A stretch of DNA of 23,574 nucleotides from the NCBI GenBank assembly GCA_934702115.1, contig CAKUYF010000007.1, positions 1 through 23,574 on the forward strand, in the 5' to 3' direction. Position 1 is the stretch's first letter. Each line of letters begins with the position of its first letter. Below, one piece after another: positions 1-9,324 of the stretch. The notes under the pieces are model-generated. The model had not been told where the DNA came from, searched no databases, and saw only the letters and a list, made by a program, of their open reading frames with translations. A program made the translations under genes and the position numbers. The stretch comes from an uncultured Eubacteriales bacterium. GTDB lineage: Bacteria > Bacillota > Clostridia > Oscillospirales > Acutalibacteraceae.

Positions 1-2
1 TT

Positions 3-575
3 ATAACTCCATTTGGAAAAGCTACTATTAGATTTATATACTGCCCTAAACAAAATCGTTACAATAGATTTGTGTGCGGTGGAGGAAAATATATAGATCT
101 TTTAAAAAAACTGGATAAAGAATTTAATAATAGGCAAGATCGAATAAATATTTATGAACAATTGCTTTCCTATCTCTCATCACCCCCGGTATATAATTCA
201 GATCCATGGAATAATCCAGGTTTTATTTCCAATTACCAAAACAAAAGTTTAGCGTACTTTTGTGCTATTCTGGCGGTATGTGATCCTTGCTTCGGAGAAG
301 GAGCAAACGGAGGAAAGGATATTAGAGCTTTACTGAGAAGTGACAAGTGCTTAAATGGTTGCTCATTCAAAACATTTTTGAGACCTTCACGTTATCCTTT
401 ATCTCAAAAAGGAGCATACGCACTTGCACGGAGATTACTAAAAACTGAAAAAATAAAAGGCGAACTGGGTACCTTAAAAGGCTTTAAAAGATTGACAAAT
501 AAATATTCTCCTCTAAAATTTAAGATTAAGCGTTGCTCACCTGCTTTGCAGCATAAACCTATTAATTTTGATTGA
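3..575 (+). CDS. Hypothetical protein, 3' part of a gene entering from the left
   Basis: I do not recognise this protein. The reading frame is open to the window edge (first complete codon at base 3), so the GTG at 72 is probably internal and the real start lies outside. The visible 190 residues are Lys-rich, with cysteine-containing patches such as CGGGKY and CDPCFGEG, then GGKDIRALLRSDKC and a basic C-terminal third. I see no signal peptide or membrane segment in the visible part. The Cys pairs could bind metal, but this is speculation. It ends 75 bases before radA on the same strand. The intergenic stretch is very AT-rich and shows no clear terminator, so co-transcription with radA cannot be excluded. 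Confidence 0.6.
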   Translation: MTPFGKATIRFIYCPKQNRYNRFVCGGGKYIDLLKKLDKEFNNRQDRINIYEQLLSYLSSPPVYNSDPWNNPGFISNYQNKSLAYFCAILAVCDPCFGEGANGGKDIRALLRSDKCLNGCSFKTFLRPSRYPLSQKGAYALARRLLKTEKIKGELGTLKGFKRLTNKYSPLKFKIKRCSPALQHKPINFD

Positions 576-650
576 TTTAAACCTAGACAATATGAAATAA
601 ATTTAATATTTAAAATATTTTAATAAAACTATTTTTAAAAAGGAAAAATT

Positions 651-2027
651 ATGAGTAATAAAATAAAGAGTGTATTTGTATGTTCAGAGTGTGGATTTGA
701 GTCCGCAAAATGGAATGGTATATGTCCTTCATGCAGTCAGGGAAATACTATGGTCGAAGAATTACGTGACAGCAATTTTCAAAGAAAAAATACAATCCCG
801 AAATTCGATAGCTCTAAAATCAGTCAAGTCTCCATAAATAGCATAAATACAGATGAAGAAACGCATTATAGTACAGGATTTAAGGAATTAGACAGAGTGT
901 TTGGAAGCGGTATAGTAAAAGGCTCCCTCTCCCTACTTGGAGGCACTCCCGGAATAGGAAAATCTACCTTACTCCTCCAAATTTGCAAACACTTAGATGA
1001 AAGCTTAAAAATTCTATATGTTTCCGGTGAAGAATCAAAAAGGCAAATTAAAATGCGCGCTTCTCGTTTGGGAATACAAAATGAAAATTTATTTTTAATG
1101 ACTGAAACTAACATAAATCTTGTAGCTTCAGAAGCCGAGTTTACTCATCCCGATTTGCTTATAATAGACTCCATACAAACAATGAGTAGTCCGGATTCTT
1201 CTTCAATTCCCGGTAGTGTTTCACAAGTTAAGGAATGCACTAACGTACTTTTAAAGCTTTCTAAGTCTTTGGATATTACTATTATAGTAGTGGGGCATGT
1301 AAATAAAGATGGAGCAATCGCTGGACCAAAAGTGTTGGAGCATATGGTAGATTGCGTCCTATACTTTGAAGGCGATAGCCAAACTTCCTATAGGATCTTA
1401 AGAACAGTAAAAAACAGACATGGGTCTACAAACGAAATAGGCGTTTTTTGTATGGATAAAGAAGGTCTTAAAGAAATAGAAAATCCTTCCGAAATGTTAC
1501 TTGCCGGAAAGCCCGAAGGGGTTTCAGGAATATGCGTTGCGTGCGTAATGGAAGGAACTCGCCCCATTCTTACAGAAGTTCAAGGATTAGTAACTTCAAC
1601 TAACTTTGGAAATCCAAGAAGAATGTCTACTGGATTTGATTATAACCGTATGGCACTTATTTTAGCTGTATTGGAAAAACGTGCAGGATATTATTTCTCT
1701 TCAGTAGATACTTATATAAACGTAGTAGGCGGAATAAAACTCGAAGAACCAGCCGCTGACCTACCTGTTGCTATCTCGCTGGTGTCAAGTTTAAAAGATG
1801 AAGTAATAAACGGAGACGTAACTGCATTCGGAGAAATAGGACTTGCCGGAGAAATAAGAGCCGTTTCTAATGCAGAGCTCAGAATCAAAGAAGCATCTAA
1901 ATTGGGTTTTAAAAAATGTATAATACCATATCCTAACTTAAATTCCATTTCAGATAAAAAAGATTACAACATTAAAATCGTAGGTGTTAGAACAGTAAGG
2001 CAAGCAATTGAAGAAGCTTTAATTTAA
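651..2027 (+). CDS. radA: DNA repair protein RadA (branch-migration helicase, Sms)
   Basis: RadA is a RecA-like hexameric motor that drives branch migration during homologous recombination. The 458-residue length is normal. Domains in order: an N-terminal C4 zinc finger (C11, C14, C25, C28); a RecA-fold ATPase with Walker A GGTPGIGKST at 97-106 and Walker B LLIIDSIQT at 169-177; the RadA signature at 254-258, reading KNRHG instead of the usual KNRFG; and a Lon-like C-terminal domain from about 290 to the end (GDVTAFGEIGLAGEIR). An AAGGA ribosome site precedes the ATG. The stop overlaps the stop of the convergent addA by 4 bases (TTAA), leaving no room for a terminator between two recombination genes. 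Confidence 0.97.
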   Translation: MSNKIKSVFVCSECGFESAKWNGICPSCSQGNTMVEELRDSNFQRKNTIPKFDSSKISQVSINSINTDEETHYSTGFKELDRVFGSGIVKGSLSLLGGTPGIGKSTLLLQICKHLDESLKILYVSGEESKRQIKMRASRLGIQNENLFLMTETNINLVASEAEFTHPDLLIIDSIQTMSSPDSSSIPGSVSQVKECTNVLLKLSKSLDITIIVVGHVNKDGAIAGPKVLEHMVDCVLYFEGDSQTSYRILRTVKNRHGSTNEIGVFCMDKEGLKEIENPSEMLLAGKPEGVSGICVACVMEGTRPILTEVQGLVTSTNFGNPRRMSTGFDYNRMALILAVLEKRAGYYFSSVDTYINVVGGIKLEEPAADLPVAISLVSSLKDEVINGDVTAFGEIGLAGEIRAVSNAELRIKEASKLGFKKCIIPYPNLNSISDKKDYNIKIVGVRTVRQAIEEALI

Positions 2028-5000
2028 TTAAAAGGATAATAATCAGAGAGGTAAAAGGAATATATCCCCATTTCTTTTACCTTTAAATTTTTGCTTTCTT
2101 CAAAAGCATATTTATATATTTCAAGTTGAAAACGATACTTAGTATAAAGCTCCTCTAAACATGAAGCTTTATCAGTTTTGTAATCCAAAATTACATATCC
2201 ATCCTCTTCTTTAAAAACACAATCAATTGCTCCCTGCAATATAATATGATTTTCTTCATTCTTGTCTTTACCTAATTTATCAAAAAAATGAATTTTATTT
2301 AAAGGCATCTTTACGGAAAATCTATGCTCTCTCAAAACCTCTGAGCTTTTTAAAATCCGTCTGTAAATTTCAGAATTCATAAACCTCTTAATAGACTTTC
2401 TATCAAGTAAATCGCTTTCATAATTTAGAAAAAAACCTTTTTTATCTAAGTATTCTATTTCATCATTTAAGTTTAAAGAGGCTCTTTTAAAATTCATATG
2501 GCATAGAAATTTATGAGTTGCAGTACCTTTGGCTGTAGGCGAAAAATTAACTGCAGAAATAAAATCGGGATAAGATTCCGCTATTCGATCACACCACTCT
2601 TCTTTATGAGACAGTTTTGAAGCACTTATTCTTACAGGTATATTTAAAGATCTTTCAAACGGGTATTTAAATTCTATTCTACTTCTTATTTTATTTAACA
2701 AATCTTCATTCAAGGAATTGCAATACTCTTGATCCTCTTTAAAATCATTTAATGCCTGAGTTTCAAATTCATTATTCGCACACGTTATCCATTCTATAGA
2801 CCAGTTTAAACATTTTAAATCTTTGTTGTTATATTTACATTTAAAGTTTAATGCTTCACAAAGCTTTTTACGTTCAGCAGTAACAGAAATACATAAAAGT
2901 AACCATTCTAAAAACGAATCGGCAGTCTTCACTTCATACGGGGAAATCATTGACTGATTAAAAAACGCTGCCAGCTTTTCTTCCAATTTTGAAACATTTT
3001 TTACTGAAGATACGATAACAATCTTTTGCCTGGCACGAGTAAGGGCTACGTAAAATACTCTCATCTCTTCCGAAATATCTTCAAATTTATTCATTAAACT
3101 TATAACCTGATAAACTATATTATTATATTTAAAGGTATTTTCAGAATTTTTAAGCTTCATTCCTAACCCAAAATTAGGATGAATAATTATACTTTCATTA
3201 TCTTTAAAAAACTTCCTTGAACATCCGGCAAGAATTATTATAGGAAATTCTAAACCTTTTGATTTATGAATACTCATAATTTTAACGGCATTTTCAGAAT
3301 CAGCAAAAACAGATGCTGAAGGAAGATCAGATTTTGTTTGCTGAATGTTTTCTATAAAATTTAAAAATCCATTTAAACTCTTTCTTGAATCATGATCGAA
3401 TTTTCGGGCGTAATCTTTAAAAAGAAGTAAATTTGCTTTTTTCAATTTTCCTTTAGGTAAAGCGGCACATAGCGTTGGATAGCCGGTGTCCTGATAGATA
3501 TAACTAATAAGCTCTTCACAAGATAATGTAGTACTTATTTTACGATAGTAATCTATTTTATCTATAAAATACTTTATATGAGGATCTCCATTTTCAGAAT
3601 ATTTTCTTAAAGCAAAATAAAAAGGAACCTTCAGTTCAGCTTGTCTTATACTATTTAATTCGTCAAGATTAAATCCAAACAAAGGACTTAACAATACTGA
3701 AACTAAAGCTATATCATTAATAGGATTATTTATCACTTTCAAAAGAGAAAGAATAGTTGAAATTTCAAGAGTATTTAAAAAACTATTATTAGTCTCTGAA
3801 TAAGTAGGAATACCGTTAGCTTCAAGCTCTTGAGCATAAATATGCGCATGATCGTTTGAGCTTCTTAAAAGTATACAAAAATCACTGTAATTAACATTTC
3901 TAACTTCTTCACCTTTTGAAATTTTATAACCATCCGAAACCGTTTTTAAAATAATCTTTGAAATTTCTTTCGCTTCAAGTCTCTCTTCCTCTTCTCTATC
4001 TTCCGCAGAGGATGTATCAATCAGCTTTAATATAAAATCTTGATCATTGTTTTCTGAATATTCTGAACCACAAAATAATTTTTCTTCATCATTATAATCT
4101 ACGTCCCCTACCCTCTTTGACATTAAACACTTAAATATAAAATTAATACTGTCTATAATGGACTTTTTACTTCTAAAATTTTCTCCAAGTATAATTTTGG
4201 AAGGATATACAGGTTTTTCTTCATTATATAATAAATAAGTATTTTTCTTTTTGAGAAATATATCTGGTCGGGATTGTCTGAATTTATAAATACTTTGTTT
4301 CACGTCTCCGACCATAAAAAGATTTTTTTCACCATCTGTTATAAGCTTAAAAATCATCTCTTGAACTTCATTTATATCTTGATACTCATCAACCATAACT
4401 TCCTTATATTTTTTAGAAATTTCTTCCGCTAGTTCACTTTTTTGAAATTCACTTCCCTCTTCGTTAACCAAAAGATTTAAAGTTAAACGCTCTAAATCAC
4501 TAAAATCTAATAAATCCTTTGAAAACTTAAGCATTTGGAATTCTTCAGTAAAATAAGTTACTACTTCAAAAAGTTTTGCTGTTTTAGGATAGAGTAACTC
4601 TAAGCTTTCATAAATTTCGTCTTGACTAAAACAAAAATATTTCTTTACCCCTTCAAGAATATCTTTTACGTAATTTCTTTTCGAAATTATTAAAGCTTTT
4701 TCTTCCTGTAAATTTGCATCTCTAAACGGACTTAAGCGAGAAAAAGAAAATCCCGAAATTTTATTCAATGCTTCATCCCAACACATATTTTCAATCAAAC
4801 TTTTTATTTCTTTAATACTTAGAAGATCTTTTTCAAAATCAGATAAATAATTCTTTTTAAGTTCTTCATTGCTATTTATAGAAAGTATGCACTGACTCAT
4901 TAAATTTATTGCTGCTTCAAATGATTCAATAGAATATTGAATTATAATTTTTTGCCAAGCTGTAATTTTATCATTCATTTCATCCGATTTATAAAGATCC

Positions 5001-5587
5001 AGTACATTCTTAAACCACATTTTAGGAAATGGCACCGACTCCGTAAAATTAAAAACTTTCTCAACAACATTCGAAAAATTTTCTGTACCTTTTTCATTGG
5101 TAAAAATATCTATTAAACTAAGAAATTCATCGTCCTCTGTTTTATAAAAATGTTCAAAAGTAGTCTCCATAGCTTTTCGTTTTAAAATATTTATTTCACT
5201 TTCTCTCGCAATACGGAAATTAGGTGATATTCCCGCTTTATAAAAATTTTCTTTTAAAAGTGAATTGCAAAAACTGTGTATAGTTCCAATGGAAGCTTGT
5301 TTTAAAAGTAATTGCTGACGCTGCAAATTTAGATCATAAGGATCTTTTCTTATAAGCTCTGAAATACCCTCAGATATACGACTGCTCATTTCTTGAGCGG
5401 CAGCATTGGTAAATGTTACAATAAGTAATTTATCTATATCAGTAGGATCAAGTTTATTAGTAATTCTATTTATCACCCTTTGAACCAGAACAGAAGTCTT
5501 CCCTGAACCCGCCGCAGCCGATACCAATACTGTTCCGCCTGTAGAATAGATAGCTTTTCTTTGATCTGAAGTCCATTTTTTTATCAT
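2024..5587 (-). CDS. addA: ATP-dependent helicase/nuclease subunit A (AddA)
   Basis: AddA is the UvrD-family helicase and nuclease subunit of AddAB, the Gram-positive counterpart of RecBCD, which resects double-strand breaks for RecA loading. The 1187 residues are typical. Visible in order: Q-motif-like WTSDQRKAI; Walker A AAAGSGKT near residue 24; motif II VMVDEYQDIN near 397 and GDVKQSIYKFR just after it; LENFRS-like GENFRSK; IMSIHKSKGLEFP; motif VI VALTRARQK near 850; and a C-terminal RecB-family nuclease with the catalytic ILDYKTDKA near 1135. No inactivating change is seen. The start ATG overlaps the addB stop as ATGA, so translation is coupled to addB. Because addB is interrupted upstream, the partner of this intact AddA may be missing or partial. 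Confidence 0.96.
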   Translation of the reverse strand: MIKKWTSDQRKAIYSTGGTVLVSAAAGSGKTSVLVQRVINRITNKLDPTDIDKLLIVTFTNAAAQEMSSRISEGISELIRKDPYDLNLQRQQLLLKQASIGTIHSFCNSLLKENFYKAGISPNFRIARESEINILKRKAMETTFEHFYKTEDDEFLSLIDIFTNEKGTENFSNVVEKVFNFTESVPFPKMWFKNVLDLYKSDEMNDKITAWQKIIIQYSIESFEAAINLMSQCILSINSNEELKKNYLSDFEKDLLSIKEIKSLIENMCWDEALNKISGFSFSRLSPFRDANLQEEKALIISKRNYVKDILEGVKKYFCFSQDEIYESLELLYPKTAKLFEVVTYFTEEFQMLKFSKDLLDFSDLERLTLNLLVNEEGSEFQKSELAEEISKKYKEVMVDEYQDINEVQEMIFKLITDGEKNLFMVGDVKQSIYKFRQSRPDIFLKKKNTYLLYNEEKPVYPSKIILGENFRSKKSIIDSINFIFKCLMSKRVGDVDYNDEEKLFCGSEYSENNDQDFILKLIDTSSAEDREEEERLEAKEISKIILKTVSDGYKISKGEEVRNVNYSDFCILLRSSNDHAHIYAQELEANGIPTYSETNNSFLNTLEISTILSLLKVINNPINDIALVSVLLSPLFGFNLDELNSIRQAELKVPFYFALRKYSENGDPHIKYFIDKIDYYRKISTTLSCEELISYIYQDTGYPTLCAALPKGKLKKANLLLFKDYARKFDHDSRKSLNGFLNFIENIQQTKSDLPSASVFADSENAVKIMSIHKSKGLEFPIIILAGCSRKFFKDNESIIIHPNFGLGMKLKNSENTFKYNNIVYQVISLMNKFEDISEEMRVFYVALTRARQKIVIVSSVKNVSKLEEKLAAFFNQSMISPYEVKTADSFLEWLLLCISVTAERKKLCEALNFKCKYNNKDLKCLNWSIEWITCANNEFETQALNDFKEDQEYCNSLNEDLLNKIRSRIEFKYPFERSLNIPVRISASKLSHKEEWCDRIAESYPDFISAVNFSPTAKGTATHKFLCHMNFKRASLNLNDEIEYLDKKGFFLNYESDLLDRKSIKRFMNSEIYRRILKSSEVLREHRFSVKMPLNKIHFFDKLGKDKNEENHIILQGAIDCVFKEEDGYVILDYKTDKASCLEELYTKYRFQLEIYKYAFEESKNLKVKEMGIYSFYLSDYYPFN

Positions 5588-8094
5588 TTTGGGATTTCTC
5601 CTCTTTTCATCTTTTCAATTACTTCTTTTTTACTAAGTGAAGAAGGTAATTTTATATAATTATCATCTTCATTCAAACACACCGAAAAATAATTACAACA
5701 TTTACACGCCTTATTCCCTTTTGACGTTACCGGACAAGCTGAAAAATTTCCGTTAATCATATCATTTCCTACTTTTATTATTAATTTTTCTACATGATTG
5801 TATATTACTTTCAATTCTTCTAAGTCTACTAAAGAGTCAGATTGTTTAATTTCTTCATTTTTAATAACTGCAGGTATAAACTCCCCTTTAGCCTCTTTTT
5901 CCATACCAATTATTACATCTTTATCCTCTAATACCAGTCCATGCATTTTTAATTTCTTTTTTATTTTTAATTCCGATTTTTTATAGTCATTAGAGTTTTG
6001 AACATCTACGATAGGTTTTAAGGCTTTAAAATAAAGTACTCCCGCTGGAATAATATTTTTATTTTCTCCCAGCCCGTTTTTATGAACCGCTAAAAGATAT
6101 ATCAGCATTTGCATATTAATCCCATAAAGTAAGTCAGAAAGCTTAAAATCCTTTAATCCGGTCTTGTAATCAATAACACGTACATATTCCTTATTTTCTC
6201 CACTCATAACATCTATACGATCTACTTTTCCCTCTACTTGTATAGTTCTACCTTTATCCAAATTAAATGTTAAAGGAGGAATAATTCCACCTTTTGAAAT
6301 TTCAAGCTCAGTACCAAAAATTTTAAACTTGCTTTGCTTAAACTCTTCTGAGAAACGTTTAACTAAAAAAATAATAGAATCTTTAAATTTGCTTATTAAG
6401 TAAAAAAATGACTTAGACTTGTCCTGCCACCCTCCAAGTTTTTCAGACACATACTTTTCAATAAAAATATCCAGCTCTTCTTTAAGCTTATTTTCTTCAA
6501 CATCTTCATAAAGCCTATCTATATATTTTTTTAGAACTTTTTCAAGTAAAAAATGAACCAAAGTACCATAATCCAAAGAACCAAATTTACTCGTAGGTAA
6601 TGGTTTGATTCCCAATCCATATTTACAGTAATATCCAAATTTGCATGTGTAGTACTGCTCGATTTGAGACGCAGAAAGAGTTACCCTCTTTTCAAATAGG
6701 TTGCCTAAGCCATTCAAGCTCTTAAAATTTAATCTTTCTTTAGTTAAAATTCCCTTTATGACTTCGCATTTCTTTCTTTGCTCTTCGTCTTCATTTAGAT
6801 AATGTTCAACAGCTTCATATAAATTTCCTGAATGATTTTTTGATAATGCATAAATTTCTAAGGCATCACTCAAGGATAAGATTTCATCTTCATTAAGCAT
6901 ATCATTTTTAGTGTATATTTTTATCTCTGGAAAAATACTCATAATTTCTTTAACTATTTCAGAAGGCAGTTTATTTTTTTTAAGTAAGTCTACTGTATGC
7001 CAAGTTACAAAAAGCATATCGGAAGGTGCCGACATAGAGATATAAGCCAAAAACTTTTCTTTAATAAGAACAGCTTGTTTGCTTTCTTTCATCTCCACTC
7101 CAATAGATGAAAGCACTTCAGTTTCGTAATCATTAAAAATTTCTAAAGCTTCAGGAGTTTTCGGAAACTCTCCTTCAATTGATCCTACCACATACACTAC
7201 TTTCGGATTTGAAAGTCTTGATCTTTCAACGGATGCAATGAAAATACTGTCAGCATTTTGTGGCACAACATTTATATCTAACGAATTAAGTGAAGAAGTA
7301 AAAATCTCTAAATATTTTTTGGAAGAAATTTTATAATCTCCAAGAACAGTTGCCATTTGATCTAATACATCCATAATTGTGTCCCATAACGCTGTATGTT
7401 TTTCAGAAATTTGACTGTCTTTTTCATTTGAAATATTAGTACAAAATTCTCTCAAATTCTCCGCTGCGTTTACATCAACAAGTAAATTATATATTGCCTT
7501 GGATATTGCTTTCCCAGTCGTTGAAGTTATGCCCTTTTTAAACTTTTCCAAGGGTTCAATTACTGCTTTTCTAATTTCATTAAGCTTTTCAAGAGCTTCT
7601 AAATCCTCAAGCTCAAAATTTTTATACCATCCTTCAGGATGCATAGTAAATTCTGTATGCCATTTTTCTGAATTTATATTCCAAAGAAGAACGTAATTTT
7701 CAAGAATATAAATATCCTCAGTTGAAATTCCTGTAAGACCGGATTTTAAATACCTTAATATTTCTATACCGGAATAATTAGAATGAACAGCATCAAATGC
7801 ACCAAAAATAAGATTAGTTAAATTTTTATTGAAAAGTGTTTCGGAAGCATCTAAAAAGTATGGCAAGGCATACTTTTCTAAAGAGCTTTTCAATATATTG
7901 GAGTATAGAGAAATGTCTCTGGTTAAAATAGCAAAATCCTTATAATGATAATTTTTATCAATTATCAATTTCTTTATAGTACGGGCTACATAATCACATT
8001 CTTCGTTTATGTCCAAAGCTCTGTATAAATAAATATCTTTAGGTGAAGCTTTCTCAGGATCTTTCTTATTTCTGAATATATTTTTTTCAAGCAC
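5584..8094 (-). CDS. addB: AddB (helicase-like/nuclease subunit), C-terminal three quarters of a split gene
   Basis: These 836 residues match the middle and C-terminal parts of AddB. They hold an inactivated-helicase region beginning at LEKNIFRNKK (AddB typically has 'LE..LF' here), TRDISLYSN, the RecB-type nuclease motif VIDYKTG (bases about 6165-6185), and the iron-sulphur cysteines. The first of these lies in YYTCKFGYYC and the rest in the C-terminal CKCCNYFSVC cluster. The GTG taken as start (8092-8094) has no ribosome site of its own. The same frame continues upstream through two TAA codons (8137-8139, 8164-8166) into the N-terminal part, so this is probably the body of a pseudogene rather than an independent gene. 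A free nuclease fragment is possible but unlikely. The last codons overlap addA as ATGA. Confidence 0.85.
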   Translation of the reverse strand: MLEKNIFRNKKDPEKASPKDIYLYRALDINEECDYVARTIKKLIIDKNYHYKDFAILTRDISLYSNILKSSLEKYALPYFLDASETLFNKNLTNLIFGAFDAVHSNYSGIEILRYLKSGLTGISTEDIYILENYVLLWNINSEKWHTEFTMHPEGWYKNFELEDLEALEKLNEIRKAVIEPLEKFKKGITSTTGKAISKAIYNLLVDVNAAENLREFCTNISNEKDSQISEKHTALWDTIMDVLDQMATVLGDYKISSKKYLEIFTSSLNSLDINVVPQNADSIFIASVERSRLSNPKVVYVVGSIEGEFPKTPEALEIFNDYETEVLSSIGVEMKESKQAVLIKEKFLAYISMSAPSDMLFVTWHTVDLLKKNKLPSEIVKEIMSIFPEIKIYTKNDMLNEDEILSLSDALEIYALSKNHSGNLYEAVEHYLNEDEEQRKKCEVIKGILTKERLNFKSLNGLGNLFEKRVTLSASQIEQYYTCKFGYYCKYGLGIKPLPTSKFGSLDYGTLVHFLLEKVLKKYIDRLYEDVEENKLKEELDIFIEKYVSEKLGGWQDKSKSFFYLISKFKDSIIFLVKRFSEEFKQSKFKIFGTELEISKGGIIPPLTFNLDKGRTIQVEGKVDRIDVMSGENKEYVRVIDYKTGLKDFKLSDLLYGINMQMLIYLLAVHKNGLGENKNIIPAGVLYFKALKPIVDVQNSNDYKKSELKIKKKLKMHGLVLEDKDVIIGMEKEAKGEFIPAVIKNEEIKQSDSLVDLEELKVIYNHVEKLIIKVGNDMINGNFSACPVTSKGNKACKCCNYFSVCLNEDDNYIKLPSSLSKKEVIEKMKRGEIPK

Positions 8095-8163
8095 TTTTAA
8101 TTCGTTTCTCTTAAATCTAACTACTTCATCTAAAAATTATATTTCATTTATCTTTATAAAATT

Positions 8164-8940
8164 TTATTTGGAAATTTTTTTGATTTTAAAAATAGTATTA
8201 TCTACACATTGAAATAGACCATACTGTGAAATATTAAAATCCGACTCAACAACGTCAGTACAAAAAGCCATACATACCCTTTGGCATTGAATCAAAATTG
8301 ATTTTAATATTGAAAATTGTTGATTGCTAAAATCAATAAATCCATCAAAATAAAACGTATAATCTTCAAAAATCTTACTTTCTTTAATAATTACATCTAA
8401 GGAATCCAAAGCATCGAAATGATCTTTAAATATGTCTTTGTTCAAGTTTTCATAAGTTTCATATATCAAGATTATTTCTTCCATTTTTTGCTTTAAAATT
8501 TTTGCTTCACAAGCATCTTTAATCTTACATAATGAGGTTTTATCAATTTGACGCATTTTAAATTCATTAATAGTATCCAGTAAAAGCCTAGCTAAAAATA
8601 TGTCATTTGCATTCTTTTTGTAAACTTTAAGCTTCGATTTCAACTGTTCTAACGCTTGACTCATTATAATTACTTGCTTTACATCATTTGAAAGGACTAT
8701 CTCCGGAATATCTAAGCGGCCGGATACAAAGTCAAATAACCTTGAAAAGCTCAGAACTTTGACTTTATCAAAATAGTAATTTCCCAGAAAATCTAACATA
8801 CTTTTCTCAGTTTGAAAAGACGCCTGTTCAGGAACCATCAAAATTATATTTTCTTTACCTGATTTTATATCATTATAAATCATTTCCATAATCCGATGAG
8901 ATTTCCCGCTCCCTGAACCCCCAAAAATAAACCTTAGTAT
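8164..8940 (-). pseudogene. addB: AddB N-terminal part, cut off by in-frame stops, start codon ATA
   Basis: This is the first quarter of AddB in the same frame as the downstream piece. The AddB N-terminal Walker A (FGGSGSGKS) is present but lies upstream of the first available ATG (8887-8889). The codon at the expected start is ATA at 8938-8940, six bases after a good ribosome site AAGAAGGG (8947-8954), so the natural beginning would read M/I-LRFIFGGSGSGKS. The N-terminal region continues with ILMVPEQASFQTE, VLSFSRL and FYFDGFIDFSNQQ, all AddB-like, and stops at TAA 8164-8166. A second in-frame TAA follows at 8137-8139. All three lesions fit single-base transitions (ATG to ATA, CAA to TAA twice). 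Together the parts add up to about 1117 residues, a normal AddB length. Confidence 0.85.
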
Positions 8941-8972
8941 ATTAATCCCTTCTTTCGCATAACATTAAATAT

Positions 8973-9001
8973 ATAATACAACAAATATAAGTTTTTATCA
9001 A
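8973..9001 (-). promoter_or_regulatory. Sigma-A-like promoter of addBA
   Basis: On the minus strand a TTGATA -35 (8996-9001) and a TATTAT -10 (8973-8978) are separated by 17 bases. They sit about 20 bases upstream of the AAGAAGGG ribosome site of addB. The promoter looks intact although the gene behind it is interrupted. Confidence 0.6.
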
Positions 9002-9036
9002 AAACATGTCATATTTATGTTTTACTAATAAAAGTA

Positions 9037-9065
9037 TTGACTTTTTAATAAAAATAAATTATAAT
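9037..9065 (+). promoter_or_regulatory. Promoter of tRNA-Pro
   Basis: TTGACT (9037-9042), a 17-base spacer and a perfect TATAAT (9060-9065) end 18 bases before the tRNA. It is divergent from the addB promoter, the two -35 boxes lying 35 bases apart. Confidence 0.7.
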
Positions 9066-9083
9066 TAAATAGTAATGAATTTA

Positions 9084-9160
9084 CGAGGTGTAGCTCAGTT
9101 TGGTAGAGTGCTTGGTTTGGGACCAAGATGCCGCAGGTTCGAGTCCTGTCACCTCGACCA
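9084..9160 (+). tRNA. tRNA-Pro (anticodon TGG), CCA encoded
   Basis: The 77-nt cloverleaf has acceptor stem CGAGGTG/CACCTCG (7/7 pairs), a D arm containing GCTCAG, and anticodon stem CTTGG/CCAAG with loop TTTGGGA giving anticodon TGG. The T arm is GCAGG-TTCGAGT-CCTGT, followed by discriminator A and an encoded CCA. It marks the left boundary of the accessory region: DNA downstream of it changes in composition and consists of defence genes and decayed mobile DNA. I could not find a direct repeat of its 3' end further right. Confidence 0.97.
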
Positions 9161-9167
9161 TATAAAT

Positions 9168-9196
9168 TATTCTTAAGGGATTTGATTTTAAGAATA
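9168..9196 (+). terminator. Weak hairpin after tRNA-Pro
   Basis: A 9-bp perfect stem, TATTCTTAA (9168-9176) with TTAAGAATA (9188-9196), has an 11-base loop. No U-run follows directly (the nearest T6 is about 15 bases on), so a terminator role is possible but weak. Confidence 0.3.
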
Positions 9197-9280
9197 TAAG
9201 GGTGCTCGATTTTTTATGTCTTGATACCCACATGTTAGTATTCCAACTCCACAAAATAGATCTATTACTTCAGCTGGCAT
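9188..9280 (-). pseudogene. N-terminal fragment of a C5 cytosine methyltransferase
   Basis: A short frame starts at ATG 9278-9280 behind a GGAGAG-like ribosome site and reads MPAEVIDLFCGVGILTCGYQ before stopping after 30 residues. VIDLFCGVG is the SAM-binding motif I of 5-methylcytosine methyltransferases (usual form DLFCGxGGL). Everything after motif I is missing. It ends 28 bases from the tRNA-Pro 3' end, so the truncation point coincides with the island edge. I infer that it was cut off by the event that joined the island to the tRNA. Confidence 0.6.
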
Positions 9281-9324
9281 TTACACACTCTCCACTTTCA
9301 TAATTTGCCCTTCTATTCTTCTTA

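Noticed and set aside
8137..8166. TAA being read as an amino acid, or a programmed recoding event, in addB
   Set aside because: radA, addA, mcrC and other intact genes here end in TAA, so the code is standard, and no slippery sequence or recoding structure is visible. Simple mutation is enough.
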